Shown here: positions 13,326-21,567 of the stretch, one piece after another
How the letters are laid out: every line of letters begins with the position of its first letter
How positions within the stretch are numbered: the first letter of the stretch is position 1
The notes under the pieces: model-generated
Seen by the model: the letters and a program-made list of their open reading frames with translations, nothing else
What the model was told of the DNA's origin: nothing
The model's database searches: none
Made by a program: the position numbers and the translations under genes
From: Deinococcus betulae
Lineage (GTDB): Bacteria > Deinococcota > Deinococci > Deinococcales > Deinococcaceae
NCBI RefSeq assembly: GCF_020166395.1
Contig: NZ_JAIQXU010000009.1
Coordinates: 62,001 to 126,000 of the forward strand
Length of the DNA: 64,000 bases
Reading direction: 5' to 3'

Positions 13326-14002
13326 GCGGTCTGTTCCTGGTGCGTTAGGATCAGCAGGCCGTCCACTAGACGACGCTGGGCAGCGGCATACAGAGCCAGC
13401 ATGAGCCCTTCGGTCAGGGCGCGACTCAGGCCACCTCGCAGAAGATAGCGCCGCACCAGAATCAGCAGGTCCGACGCCACAAACAGCCAACCGCCCGCGC
13501 GCAGATGGCTGCTCGCCTCTGGGGGGAGGCGCGGGTCAGCGGCCAGCAGCGCCATCAGCGACAATAGGGCGCCGTAGCCGCTGAGGACCGGCAGGCTGGC
13601 GCGGTCATGGCGCCACAGCAGCGCTAAACCGACCCCAGCTGCGGTCACACGTAGCGGCCAGTGCTCCGTGTGGGGCCGGGCACCGCGTCGCCACAGCAGA
13701 CCGATATACAGAGCTTGAGCCAGCGCGTACCACGCCGCGCCGCGCTGGAAACCGGCGGGGTGGCCCTGCGGGTCCGGCAGATGCGTCGCGGTAGCGATCT
13801 GGAACCCGCCCAGCCCCGACGCGCTCAGGGCGCCCAGCAGCAGGGCGGTGTCGCGGGGGTGTCGCTCAGGGGCGCGCGCTAGGACCTCAGCGGCCAGAGT
13901 CAGGATCAGGCTGACCTCGGCCACTTGATGAGCGCGCGCCTGGTCGAGTGCACCCGCCGCCACGGTGGCAGCAGCGCTCAGGCGAAAAGGCCAGCTGGTC
14001 AT
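13298..14002 (-). CDS. YhhN-like integral membrane protein (lysoplasmalogenase family)
   Basis: A 234-residue, mostly hydrophobic protein with about seven predicted membrane segments (for example [45 protein letters not shown]). The near-C-terminal block [19 protein letters not shown] matches the G..LF..SD..L....R pattern of the YhhN/TMEM86 lysoplasmalogenases, which cleave the vinyl ether of lysoplasmalogens. The N-terminal part is less typical, so I treat it as YhhN-like. Its ATG overlaps the stop of the upstream 5-formyl-THF cyclo-ligase (ATGA), so the two are translated together. Confidence 0.6.
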   Translation of the reverse strand: MTSWPFRLSAAATVAAGALDQARAHQVAEVSLILTLAAEVLARAPERHPRDTALLLGALSASGLGGFQIATATHLPDPQGHPAGFQRGAAWYALAQALYIGLLWRRGARPHTEHWPLRVTAAGVGLALLWRHDRASLPVLSGYGALLSLMALLAADPRLPPEASSHLRAGGWLFVASDLLILVRRYLLRGGLSRALTEGLMLALYAAAQRRLVDGLLILTHQEQTAQDSTRSSA

Positions 14003-14568
14003 GGGGAGAGTCCCTGAGCCGCCTGCACGCCGTGCTCGGTGGCCAGCCACGCCGCTGGGCGGTCATGTGGCTCGGTGGGCAGCGCGGGCACCAGCAGCGC
14101 AACGGGGATGACCCCCACCGTCAGACCGGCAAAGTTGGGTAACAGGCGGTCATAGAAGCCGCCTCCGTAGCCCAGGCGCACGCCGCGCCGGTCATAAGCC
14201 AGGGCGGGCAGCAGCACCGCGTCTACGCTGGCCAGCGGCACCTGCGGCGCGTTGGCCGGCGGTTGCCAGGCGCCAAAGCGGCTGAGTTCGGTGGCGGTGT
14301 CCCAGGGGTGCAGGGTCAGATGCGGCTGCGGCCGAAAGCGGGCGCGGGTGGTGAGAAGCTCGAAGTCGTCGGCCAGCCCTGCCACATCCGGCTCGCCGCT
14401 TAGGGCGCGGTAGGCCAGCACCCGCTGGGCGCCGTGGGCGCGCAGAAAAGTGCGGAGGTGACCCGTGATAGTAGCCGACACGTCTGGCTGCGCCGCGCGG
14501 ACCTGCCTGGCCCAGGCCCGCCACTCGGCTTTGGTGATAGGGACCACTGAAGCGCTCAGTCGGCCCAC
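13999..14568 (-). CDS. 5-formyltetrahydrofolate cyclo-ligase
   Basis: A 189-residue enzyme converting 5-formyl-THF to 5,10-methenyl-THF with ATP. The diagnostic C-terminal motif [15 protein letters not shown] is present, preceded by [12 protein letters not shown]. An N-terminal lysine, [11 protein letters not shown], is typical. The start is uncertain: GTG 14568 overlaps the upstream phosphoesterase gene by 13 nt, while GTG 14547 leaves a 8-nt gap; both precede the conserved ITKAEWR. It is the middle gene of a three-gene minus-strand operon and links to folate one-carbon metabolism, as does the nearby gcv operon. Confidence 0.85.
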   Translation of the reverse strand: MGRLSASVVPITKAEWRAWARQVRAAQPDVSATITGHLRTFLRAHGAQRVLAYRALSGEPDVAGLADDFELLTTRARFRPQPHLTLHPWDTATELSRFGAWQPPANAPQVPLASVDAVLLPALAYDRRGVRLGYGGGFYDRLLPNFAGLTVGVIPVALLVPALPTEPHDRPAAWLATEHGVQAAQGLSP

Positions 14569-15347
14569 CTCTGCCCGTCATGAAGCGTCACCCAAGGTGC
14601 CGACTCGGGCACGGCCGTGAACGAGGTCAGGCCCCCGGCTGCGGTCCAGCGGTGCAGCAGCGTCAGCGGCGGCTGGTACTGAATCACCAGTTTGTCTGGC
14701 TGCGCCCAGTCCGGCTGAAAGGTGGCGTCGGTGCCGGGGCAGGTCATGACGATAGTGTGGGCGAAACTGGCGGTCAGCGGCAGATGAACGTGGCCGGCCA
14801 CCACCCGCACCACCTGGGGGTGCTGCGCCACCACCGCGCAGAACTCGGCGTGACCCCGCAGGCCAATGTCATCCAGCACCTGCAGGCCGGTTTGAACCGG
14901 CGGATGGTGCATGAACAGCAGCGTGGGGCGCGCGGATGCCTGGGTCAGCACCTCGTCCAACCAGGTCAGGCGGCGGGCACACAGTTCGCCGCCGCCTTGA
15001 CCGGGCCAGTGGGTGTCCAGACCGATCAGCCGCAGCGGAAAGTCCTCGACGACGTACTGCATGAAGCCCTCGCAAGCTTCGCCGGGCGGGGGCCGGCGCG
15101 ACAGCAGTTCGGCGCGGTCGTCATGATTGCCCGGCACCACGAAGACCGGCATAGGGAGCGGCTCTAATGCCGCCTCGAATTCGTCGTACTCGTCAGGGTG
15201 GCCGTGGTCCGTGCAGTCGCCCGTGATCAGCACCGCGTCGGGCGGCTGGGGCAGGGCCAGGAGGAAGGCCACGGCGCGGCGCAGGGCGGCGGCCTTGTGG
15301 GGCCGAGTGCGGTCGACATGGGGATCACTGAGCTGAGCAAGAAGCAT
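14556..15347 (-). CDS. Metallophosphoesterase (class III cyclic nucleotide phosphodiesterase-like)
   Basis: A 263-residue calcineurin-like phosphoesterase. The metal-binding motifs come in order: QLSDPHVD at the N-terminus, [27 protein letters not shown] and AGHVHLP. This set resembles CpdA/GpdQ phosphodiesterases that act on cyclic nucleotides or glycerophosphodiesters. I start at ATG 15347, which has AGAGGTG upstream and is followed at once by the first strand; 54 in-frame codons before it look non-coding. It heads the operon with the folate cyclo-ligase and the YhhN-like gene. Confidence 0.85.
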   Translation of the reverse strand: MLLAQLSDPHVDRTRPHKAAALRRAVAFLLALPQPPDAVLITGDCTDHGHPDEYDEFEAALEPLPMPVFVVPGNHDDRAELLSRRPPPGEACEGFMQYVVEDFPLRLIGLDTHWPGQGGGELCARRLTWLDEVLTQASARPTLLFMHHPPVQTGLQVLDDIGLRGHAEFCAVVAQHPQVVRVVAGHVHLPLTASFAHTIVMTCPGTDATFQPDWAQPDKLVIQYQPPLTLLHRWTAAGGLTSFTAVPESAPWVTLHDGQRWAD

Positions 15348-15464
15348 GGCGGAACACCTCTGACAGGGGCGAAACGGGGGAGATGGGCCTACAGGGCAGG
15401 CCACGAGTCGGCAGGAACGTGGCTGCATTGTGCCAGCCCAGAAGGCCCGGTGCGAGCCGTCTCC

Positions 15465-15506
15465 AGAAAATCGCGCGCCCGGCCATGACAGCCAGAGCGC
15501 GCGATT
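15465..15506 (-). terminator. Terminator of the DUF4394 lipoprotein gene
   Basis: On the minus strand AATCGCGCGC pairs with GCGCGCGATT (arms 15497-15506 and 15469-15478), followed by TTTCT. It lies 15 nt after the stop codon. Confidence 0.7.
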
Positions 15507-15520
15507 CAAGAAAGGGAAGA

Positions 15521-16396
15521 TTACTGGGTGGCCAGGCCCAGGGCAAAGCTCTTGAGGCTCACGCCGCTGACGGTGGTTTTCAGGGTGGCGGCGCCCGTTT
15601 GCAGGTTGACCGTGTAGAAAGTGGTGTTGCTGCCTGCGTTGGAGCTCAGGTAGGCGGCACTGGCGCCGGCGATGTCAAAGCCGGTCGAGCCGACCGAAAC
15701 ATTCTGGCCCAGGGCGCCCACGGCGGTCATGGCGTTGAACTGCGGGCCAACGCTGTGCTTGACCAGCACGTCTAGGTCAGCGTCCACTGTGTAGAGGTCG
15801 GTCGTGGTGCCGGCATTGACCGCCTGGTTGGCACTGTTGTTAAACGAGTTGGTGTAGGCCGCCGCCGCGATGTTGGGGTTCTTGGTCGCGTTGGCGTCCA
15901 CGAAAGCGAAGGTGCCGTCCGCCGTGGTGCCGCCAGTCGCATTCACAGGCGCGCTGGACACCGTATGACGGAAGTTCAGATCGCTGGTCCCCACCACGCG
16001 CAGGCGGTTGGCCACTGGGTTGAAGTCGGCGGCGACCACGGTAGCGCCGCTCAGGGCGACGGTGCTGTCGTCGACGGCCGTGCCAGTCACGGTGGTCGTT
16101 CCAGCGGTGACGTTGAACCTGTACACCGTACCCGTGTTGCTGAAGCCGTACAGGCGGTTGTCAGTATTGCGGACGTCCAGATCGACCAGTGTTTCGCCGT
16201 TGCCTATTCCCGACACACTCATAGTGGTCAGGCTGGCGTTGGCGTTGTCCAGACCGAAGGTGACCAGCTGGCCGCTTGCGGTGAGGCCGTAGACCAGTTG
16301 ACCGATAGGGGCGACGGGCGCAACAGGAGTAGGGGTGCGGGTGCAGGATGCCAGAGCGAGGGCCGAAATCAGGGCCAACAGAGCAGTTTTTTTCAT
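15521..16396 (-). CDS. DUF4394 domain lipoprotein
   Basis: A 291-residue secreted protein. It opens with a lipoprotein signal peptide (MKKTALLALISALALASC, cysteine at residue 18), so it should be lipid-anchored in the envelope. The rest is a beta-rich repeat of the DUF4394 type: blocks such as QLVYGLTASGQLVTFGLDN, NRLYGFSNTGTVYRFN, NRLRVVGTSDLNFRH and DLYTVDADLDVLVKH suggest a beta-propeller. No catalytic motif is visible. The start ATG 16396 has a strong AGGAGGATT ribosome site. It is monocistronic, with its own terminator. Confidence 0.8.
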   Translation of the reverse strand: MKKTALLALISALALASCTRTPTPVAPVAPIGQLVYGLTASGQLVTFGLDNANASLTTMSVSGIGNGETLVDLDVRNTDNRLYGFSNTGTVYRFNVTAGTTTVTGTAVDDSTVALSGATVVAADFNPVANRLRVVGTSDLNFRHTVSSAPVNATGGTTADGTFAFVDANATKNPNIAAAAYTNSFNNSANQAVNAGTTTDLYTVDADLDVLVKHSVGPQFNAMTAVGALGQNVSVGSTGFDIAGASAAYLSSNAGSNTTFYTVNLQTGAATLKTTVSGVSLKSFALGLATQ

Positions 16397-16531
16397 TTTT
16401 CAATCCTCCTAGGATGGTGGATGCTCCAGCCTTTTCTCAGACGACCGGAGCGCTCCTCTGCAGACAGTTAAGCTGGCCGGAGCTCATTAGATTGCGGCTC
16501 CTGTTCATTTCTTCTTCATGGTCGGCGAATC

Positions 16532-17203
16532 CTACCCCACTTCTTTGGGGCCTTTAAGGCCGGTTTTGCCTTCGCGTTCCTGAAGCACCGCTGCCACATC
16601 AGCAGGCGTGACTCCTACTTCAGCCAGGGCAAACAGCGTGTGAAACAGCAGGTCAGCGGCCTCGGTCGCCAGCTCGGCGCGGTCCCCATTCTTGGCCGCT
16701 AGCAGCACCTCGCCCGCCTCCTCGCTGATTTTTTTCAGCACGCGGTCCAGGCCGCCGGCGTGCAGCCGGGTCACGTAGCTCTGTTCGGGCAGGGTGGCCA
16801 GGCGCTCGGTGATGGTGGCGTAAACGCGCTCCAGGGTGCCGTCCAGGCCAGTGTCCGGGGTGCGGCCCTCCAGCAGCGGCCGGTGAAAGCAGGAGTACGC
16901 CCCAGTGTGGCAGGCAGGGCCGCTTTGCTGCACGCGGTACAGCAGACTGTCACCGTCGCAGTCGGTTTGCACGGACACGACCTGCTGGGTGTGCCCGCTG
17001 GTCGCGCCCTTGACCCACTGTTCCTGGCGCGAGCGGGAGTAGTAGGTGGCTTCGCGGGTCGCCAGTGTGCGTTCCACGGCGGCGCGGTCGGCCCAGGCCT
17101 GCATGAGCACGGCGCCGCTGCGGGCGTCCTGAGTCACGACCGGAATCAGGCCGCTCTGGGGGTCAAAGGTCAGGGTGTCAGGTGAGAGGAGTTCAGCAGT
17201 CAT
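16532..17203 (-). CDS. hisIE: Bifunctional phosphoribosyl-AMP cyclohydrolase / phosphoribosyl-ATP pyrophosphatase
   Basis: A 223-residue fusion for histidine synthesis steps 2 and 3. The N-terminal HisI domain (about residues 15-115) has [18 protein letters not shown], the metal-binding [11 protein letters not shown] and [13 protein letters not shown]. The C-terminal HisE domain (about 125-220) has [21 protein letters not shown] and the [14 protein letters not shown] helix. The start is ATG 17203 with GGAGGG upstream; the in-frame extension reaches into the repeat at 17235-17390. It lies downstream of hisF, with that repeat between them. Confidence 0.93.
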   Translation of the reverse strand: MTAELLSPDTLTFDPQSGLIPVVTQDARSGAVLMQAWADRAAVERTLATREATYYSRSRQEQWVKGATSGHTQQVVSVQTDCDGDSLLYRVQQSGPACHTGAYSCFHRPLLEGRTPDTGLDGTLERVYATITERLATLPEQSYVTRLHAGGLDRVLKKISEEAGEVLLAAKNGDRAELATEAADLLFHTLFALAEVGVTPADVAAVLQEREGKTGLKGPKEVG

Positions 17204-17234
17204 GGGGTGCCCTCCGGGCAGGGAGTAAAGAGTG

Positions 17235-17390
17235 ATACGGACTCCGATTGAATCGTTTGCAAAAACGATGAAATCCGAGCGGACTTGCAAAGCTCCGCAG
17301 CAGAGTGAGAAGGAGAAAAACGGGTTCCGGACGTGGAGTTGGCAAATCGGCGTCTTCCCGATTTGTTAACGAAACAAACGGAATCCGTAT
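17235..17390. repeat. Miniature inverted-repeat element between hisF and hisIE
   Basis: A 156-bp block with inverted ends: ATACGGACTCCG at the left and CGGAATCCGTAT at the right. Inside are further short hairpins: ATCGTTT-GCAA-AAACGAT and AAATCGG...CCGATTT. The segment is AT-richer than its neighbours and codes for nothing convincing. This is the layout of a MITE-like, non-autonomous dispersed element that would fold strongly as RNA. I believe related sequences occur in other Deinococcus genomes, but there is only one copy here and I cannot search. Confidence 0.65.
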
Positions 17391-17404
17391 GAGCAGTGAG
17401 GAAA

Positions 17405-17445
17405 AGCTAACGGCCTCCGCCCACTCACCACTGACCACTCCCTTC
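17405..17445. repeat. GTGG-rich short repeat at the hisF 3' end
   Basis: The plus strand has CCACTCACCACTGACCACTC near 17421-17445. On the minus strand this supplies the last hisF codons (GSGQW) and its stop. A closely related GTGG/CCAC sequence lies at 45621-45690, where it supplies the end of the aminotransferase gene (GSGKW). Confidence 0.45.
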
Positions 17446-18225
17446 TCGCCATTCCGGGCGTACAGCCAGCCCTTCACCCTTCAGGTACGTCTTGACCTGC
17501 GGCACCGTCAGCTCGCCGAAATGAAAGACGCTGGCGGCGAGGGCGGCGTCGGCGTGGCCGCCCGCTGGGCCGCCGCTCAGCACGTCCCGGAAGTCCTCCA
17601 AGCGGCCCGCCCCGCCTGAGGCAATCACAGGAATGTCCACGGCGCGGGCCACGGCGCGGGTGGCCTCCAGGTCAAAGCCGGCGCGGGTGCCGTCGGCGTC
17701 CATGATGTTCAGGCACAGCTCGCCCGCGCCCAGCGCCTGCCCACGCGCGGCCCACTCCAGCAGGTCCAGCCCCGTATCCACCCGTCCGCCCGCGCGGTAG
17801 ACGTTCCAGCCGCCGCCGGGACGCCGCTTGGCGTCAATACTCAGCATCACGCACTGCGCGCCGTGGTGGTCGCTGGCTTCCCGGATGAGGTCGGGGCGGG
17901 TGATGGCCCCGCTGTTCACGCTGATTTTGTCGGCCCCAGCCAGGAGCAACTGCCGGAAATCCGAGAGGTGGTTCACGCCGCCGCCCACCGTCAGCGGCAT
18001 CATGACCTGCTCGGCGACCCGCGCGGCCACGTCCAGCATCAGGCTGCGGCCCTCATGGGTGGCGGTGATGTCGTAGAACACCAGTTCGTCGGCCTGCTGC
18101 GCCTCGTAGGCCTGGGCTAGCGCCAGGGGGTCCCCGGCGTCGCGGTGGTTCTCAAAAAAACGGACATTCTTGACCACCCGCCCGTTTTGCACGTCCAGGC
18201 AGGGGATAATGCGCTTGGTCAACAT
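17425..18225 (-). CDS. hisF: Imidazole glycerol phosphate synthase subunit HisF
   Basis: A 266-residue TIM-barrel cyclase of the histidine pathway, partner of HisH (not in the window). The catalytic Asp near residue 10 is in [15 protein letters not shown], and the second is in VMLSIDAKR. Phosphate-binding loops [10 protein letters not shown] and [13 protein letters not shown] are clear. The start is ATG 18225; TAAACT lies 7 nt before it, suggesting a leaderless promoter. The last few residues, GSGQW, are encoded by a short GTGG repeat and are probably not native to the family. The downstream hisIE gene follows after a repeat element. Confidence 0.93.
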   Translation of the reverse strand: MLTKRIIPCLDVQNGRVVKNVRFFENHRDAGDPLALAQAYEAQQADELVFYDITATHEGRSLMLDVAARVAEQVMMPLTVGGGVNHLSDFRQLLLAGADKISVNSGAITRPDLIREASDHHGAQCVMLSIDAKRRPGGGWNVYRAGGRVDTGLDLLEWAARGQALGAGELCLNIMDADGTRAGFDLEATRAVARAVDIPVIASGGAGRLEDFRDVLSGGPAGGHADAALAASVFHFGELTVPQVKTYLKGEGLAVRPEWREGSGQW

Positions 18226-18336
18226 GCGGACCAGTTTACGCGGCGCGGCGGCGCCCCGGACCGGGCCTGTCAAGAAGACGCCCCCCACATGCGGCGTGAA
18301 TCCAGCAGCGCTGGACCACTCTTTCTTAAACAATCT

Positions 18337-18366
18337 TTAACGCTTCCTCATGGTCTTTGCTAGACT
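18337..18366 (+). promoter_or_regulatory. Probable promoter of the response regulator gene
   Basis: TTAACG (18337-18342), an 18-bp spacer and TAGACT (18361-18366). Transcription from here would give a leader of about 150 nt before the GTG at 18520. The leader is pyrimidine-rich, and I see no gene in it. Confidence 0.45.
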
Positions 18367-18519
18367 CTGGGTCACAGGCCGCTTTCCCTTGTGGACCTGC
18401 CGCTGTTCACGCCACCACCATTTTCCTTTTCTTCTTCTCTGCGGTGGATACTGCGCTCGTCTTCTGCCTGGTCGGCGGCGCATTCCGCTCCAACTCAAAG
18501 CTGTTGTTTGGGGGGTTTT

Positions 18520-18945
18520 GTGAGCCGCCATATTCTGCTGATTGACGACAACGCCAACGATGTCGAGCTGGCCCTGACGGCCCTGGGGGACACGGAGACG
18601 GCGCCCGCACAGGTGAGTGTGGCCCTGGGGGGCCAGGAAGCCCTGAGGCTGCTGCGCCGGGCCCGCACCGAGGGCGCCCTGCCCGACCTCGTGCTGCTAG
18701 ACCTGAAGATGCCCCAGATGGACGGCCTGGCGGTGCTCGACGCCATCCGCGCTGAACCGGGCCTGGAAACGCTGCCCGTGGTGATGCTCACGACCAGCGG
18801 CGAAGGCCGCGACATCCGCGAGTCGTATGCCCACGGCGCCAGCGGCTACGTGGTCAAGCCGCTGGACTTCACGCAGTTCCGGGAAGCCCTGCGCACCATT
18901 CAGGCGTTCTGGACCACGCTCAACCGCGTGCCCCGGCCCTCCTGA
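18520..18945 (+). CDS. Single-domain response regulator (Rcp1/CheY-like)
   Basis: A 141-residue receiver domain with no output domain. The acidic pocket is LIDDNANDVELA, the phosphoacceptor Asp is in LVLLDLKMPQMDGL, and VVMLTTSGE and YVVKPLD supply the conserved Thr and Lys. The NDVELA start is typical of Rcp1-type regulators that pair with phytochrome or other hybrid kinases. No histidine kinase lies nearby, so it is an orphan here. I start at GTG 18520, where the domain begins; earlier in-frame codons translate the leader. Confidence 0.85.
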   Translation: MSRHILLIDDNANDVELALTALGDTETAPAQVSVALGGQEALRLLRRARTEGALPDLVLLDLKMPQMDGLAVLDAIRAEPGLETLPVVMLTTSGEGRDIRESYAHGASGYVVKPLDFTQFREALRTIQAFWTTLNRVPRPS

Positions 18946-18998
18946 CCAAACATTCAGACTTCCGGCAGTCTGCCGGCGCCACCCCGTACCCTGACGCT

Positions 18999-19835
18999 AT
19001 GCGTGTGTATATCGGCTGTGGAGGGTACAGCAACGAGGACTGGGCCGCGCCTGGCCTGCTGTACGAAGGCGTGCGCAAGGACGACTATCTGGCGACCTAC
19101 GCCGCGCACTTTGACGCCGTGGAGCTGAACAGTCCCTTCTACGCCATTCCGGGGCTGAAGGCCTTTGAGGGCATGGCGCGCAAAAGTGGCGGTCACACCC
19201 GCTTTGCCGTGAAGCTGAACAAGGTCTTTACCCACGACCGCGCTCCCACCGACGCCGACTTTGACCGGATGCTGCAAAGCCCAGAGCCGCTGCGCGAGGC
19301 CGGGCTTATGGGGCCGTATCTGGCGCAGTTTCCCTATTCCTTTCACCGCACGGCGGCCAACCGCAAATACCTGCTGGGCCTAGCCGAGCGCTTTGCCGGG
19401 CACGAACTGGCCGTCGAGTTCCGGCACACCGAATGGGACAAACCCGAGGTGCGTGAAGGCATGGCCGAACACGGCCTGTTGTGGGTCAGCCCCGATTACC
19501 CACCGGCGGGCGGCCTGCCCGAGCCGCAGCTGCACGCCACGGGCGACGTGGGCTACTTGCGCCTGCACGGCCGCAACGCCGGCAGCTGGTGGGAAGGGCA
19601 AAGCGCCGCCGAGCGCCACGACTACCGCTACAGCCGCGCTGAACTGGACGAGTGGGCGCAAAAGATTGCCCTGGTGGCCGAAGACCTCTCGGAGCTGTAC
19701 ATCTTTTTCGAGAACACCACCAAAGGCCACGCCCTGAAAAACATTCCGGTGCTGCGCGAGGCCCTGAACGCCCACGGCGTGCCGGTGGCAACACCCGACC
19801 CAGCGCAGCGCTCAGGCGAGGACCGGCTGCTTTAA
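18999..19835 (+). CDS. DUF72 (YecE-like) family protein
   Basis: A 278-residue TIM-barrel-like protein of the DUF72 family. Diagnostic blocks are YIGCGGYSNEDW at the start, FDAVELNSPFYAIP, FAVKLNKVFTHDR, LAVEFRHTEW and YLRLHGRNAGSWW, with an FFENTTKGHALKN end. Biochemical function is unknown. Start ATG 18999 follows TACCCT by 6 nt (leaderless). It ends only 4 nt from the stop of the convergent acyl-CoA dehydrogenase, so the two transcripts must overlap. Confidence 0.88.
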   Translation: MRVYIGCGGYSNEDWAAPGLLYEGVRKDDYLATYAAHFDAVELNSPFYAIPGLKAFEGMARKSGGHTRFAVKLNKVFTHDRAPTDADFDRMLQSPEPLREAGLMGPYLAQFPYSFHRTAANRKYLLGLAERFAGHELAVEFRHTEWDKPEVREGMAEHGLLWVSPDYPPAGGLPEPQLHATGDVGYLRLHGRNAGSWWEGQSAAERHDYRYSRAELDEWAQKIALVAEDLSELYIFFENTTKGHALKNIPVLREALNAHGVPVATPDPAQRSGEDRLL

Positions 19836-19839
19836 GGCC

Positions 19840-20982
19840 TCATGCCAGCAGGTCGCGGGCGATAATCAGCTTCTGAATTTCGCTGGTGCCTTCATAGATG
19901 CGCAGCAGGCGTTGGTCGCGGTAAAAGCGCTCTAAGGGCGAGTCTTTCATGTAGCCCATGCCGCCGGCCACCTGCACCGCTTGATCGGCCACTTTCGACA
20001 GGGCCTCGGTGGCGTGGTACTTGGCCACGCTCGCCATGCGGCGCACGTCCTGGCCCTGGTCGGCCAGCCAGGCCACCTTCTGCCACAGCACGCGGCTGGT
20101 CTGCACGGCAATGTCCATCTCGGCCAGCATGAACTGCACCGCCTGAAAGTTGGCGATCGGCTGGCCAAACTGCTCGCGGGTCTGGGCGTGCGCCACCGAG
20201 AGGGCCAGCAGGCGCGCCATGGCCCCGGTGGCGCGCGCGGCAATGCCCACCCGGCCCGCGGTCAGGATGCCCAGTGCCTCACGGTAGCCCTGATGTTCGG
20301 GGCCCAGCAGGTTGGCGGCCGGGACTTCGGCGTCCTGAAAGATGACCTCGGCGCTCAGGGCGCCCTTCTGGCCCATCTTCTCGTCAATTTTGCCGATGCT
20401 GACCCCCGGCGTGGCGTGCGGCTCGACCAGAAAAGCGCTCATGCCGCGCGTGCCCTGGTCGGGGTCCGTGACGGCGATAACGGTCAGCAGGCCCGCAGTG
20501 GGCGCGTTGCTGATGTAGTGCTTGGTGCCGTTCAGGACGTAGGTGTCGCCCCGCTTCTGGGCGCGGGTGCGGATGCTGGCGGCGTCCGAGCCGCTGCTGG
20601 GCTCGGTCAGGGCAAAGCCGGCAAGGCACTCGCCACTGGCCATGCGGGGCAAAAACCGCGCTTTTTGCTCTGGTGTCCCCAGGCGCACCAGCCCGCCCGT
20701 GCCGATGCTGGCATGCGCGCTGATGACCCCGCCAAAGCCCATATGGCCCTGGCCCAGCGCCTCGTAGGCGGCGCAGCGGCCCAGGGTGTTCAGGCCGGCG
20801 CCGCCGTACTCTTCTGGAATGCTCAGGCCAAACAGGCCCAGTGCGGCGGCTTCGCGCAGCAGCTCCTGCGGCACGCGGTTGTCGGCCTCGATCTCGTGGG
20901 CGCGGGCCTCGACCCGGCGCAGCATGAAGTCGCGGATGGTCGCCTGCAACTCGCGCAGGTCGCTGGGCAGCTCGAAGTCCAT
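19840..20982 (-). CDS. Acyl-CoA dehydrogenase
   Basis: A 380-residue flavoprotein that oxidises acyl-CoA in beta-oxidation or branched amino acid breakdown. Typical blocks are ECLAGFALTEPSSGSDAASI for FAD/substrate binding, RVGIAARATGAMARLL, and QVAGGMGYMKDSPLERFYRDQRLLRIYEGTSEI (given here as its parts) with the catalytic-base region. The C-terminal YEGTSEIQKLIIARDLL is a family hallmark. Chain-length specificity cannot be read. A TACACT box lies 9 nt before the ATG, so any leader would be very short. Confidence 0.92.
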   Translation of the reverse strand: MDFELPSDLRELQATIRDFMLRRVEARAHEIEADNRVPQELLREAAALGLFGLSIPEEYGGAGLNTLGRCAAYEALGQGHMGFGGVISAHASIGTGGLVRLGTPEQKARFLPRMASGECLAGFALTEPSSGSDAASIRTRAQKRGDTYVLNGTKHYISNAPTAGLLTVIAVTDPDQGTRGMSAFLVEPHATPGVSIGKIDEKMGQKGALSAEVIFQDAEVPAANLLGPEHQGYREALGILTAGRVGIAARATGAMARLLALSVAHAQTREQFGQPIANFQAVQFMLAEMDIAVQTSRVLWQKVAWLADQGQDVRRMASVAKYHATEALSKVADQAVQVAGGMGYMKDSPLERFYRDQRLLRIYEGTSEIQKLIIARDLLA

Positions 20983-21086
20983 GTGCGGCCCAGTGTAGAC
21001 CTGCTGGCCAGGGCCACCGGCCGGCAGCCATTGACACCCTGCGCCCTCCCCATTAAGCTGTGTGGGCCTGCAAGACGTGGGCGCGC

Positions 21087-21164
21087 GGTGGGTTTAGCTC
21101 AGTCGGTTAGAGCGCCGCTCTGTGGAAGCGGAGGTCGTGGGTTCAAATCCCATAATCCACCCCA
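21087..21164 (+). tRNA. tRNA-His (GTG)
   Basis: A full cloverleaf: acceptor GTGGGTT / AATCCAC, a D arm, and an anticodon stem CCGCT/AGCGG with loop CTGTGGA (anticodon GTG). The T loop is GTTCAAATC. The extra G at -1 and discriminator C typical of tRNA-His are present, and CCA is encoded. Confidence 0.95.
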
Positions 21165-21244
21165 GCCGCCCGGCCCCAGGTTTCGCGCCTGGGGCCGGCG
21201 CTTTCTTCAGCAGGTACCCACAAGTGTCAGGCAGGCAACCGTGT

Positions 21245-21330
<86 letters not shown>

Positions 21331-21340
21331 CACAGCAAAA

Positions 21341-21378
21341 GAGGCGGCCCTGAACTCCTTTGTTCAGGGCCGCGCCTC
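21341..21378 (+). terminator. Strong hairpin after tRNA-Leu
   Basis: GAGGCG plus GCCCTGAAC pair with GTTCAGGGC plus CGCCTC around a 6-nt TCCTTT loop, with one bulge. It ends about 50 nt after the tRNA. A U run is lacking, so it may be an RNA-processing or terminator element. Confidence 0.6.
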
Positions 21379-21567
21379 TGTCTGCGCCTGCCGCTGCAAA
21401 TGCACTATGATGCTCGGCGGCATGCCGCGCGCCTGTCCCTCCCCTGGGCATGGCCGCGGCACGGCAGAAGAATCAAGAGGTAATGCGCCTGCCGGCCCTG
21501 CCTGGTGCCCTCCGTCCAGCTGGAGGAGGGTCTGGGCAGCCGGAACGCGGCGCAGACGGGAGACCCA

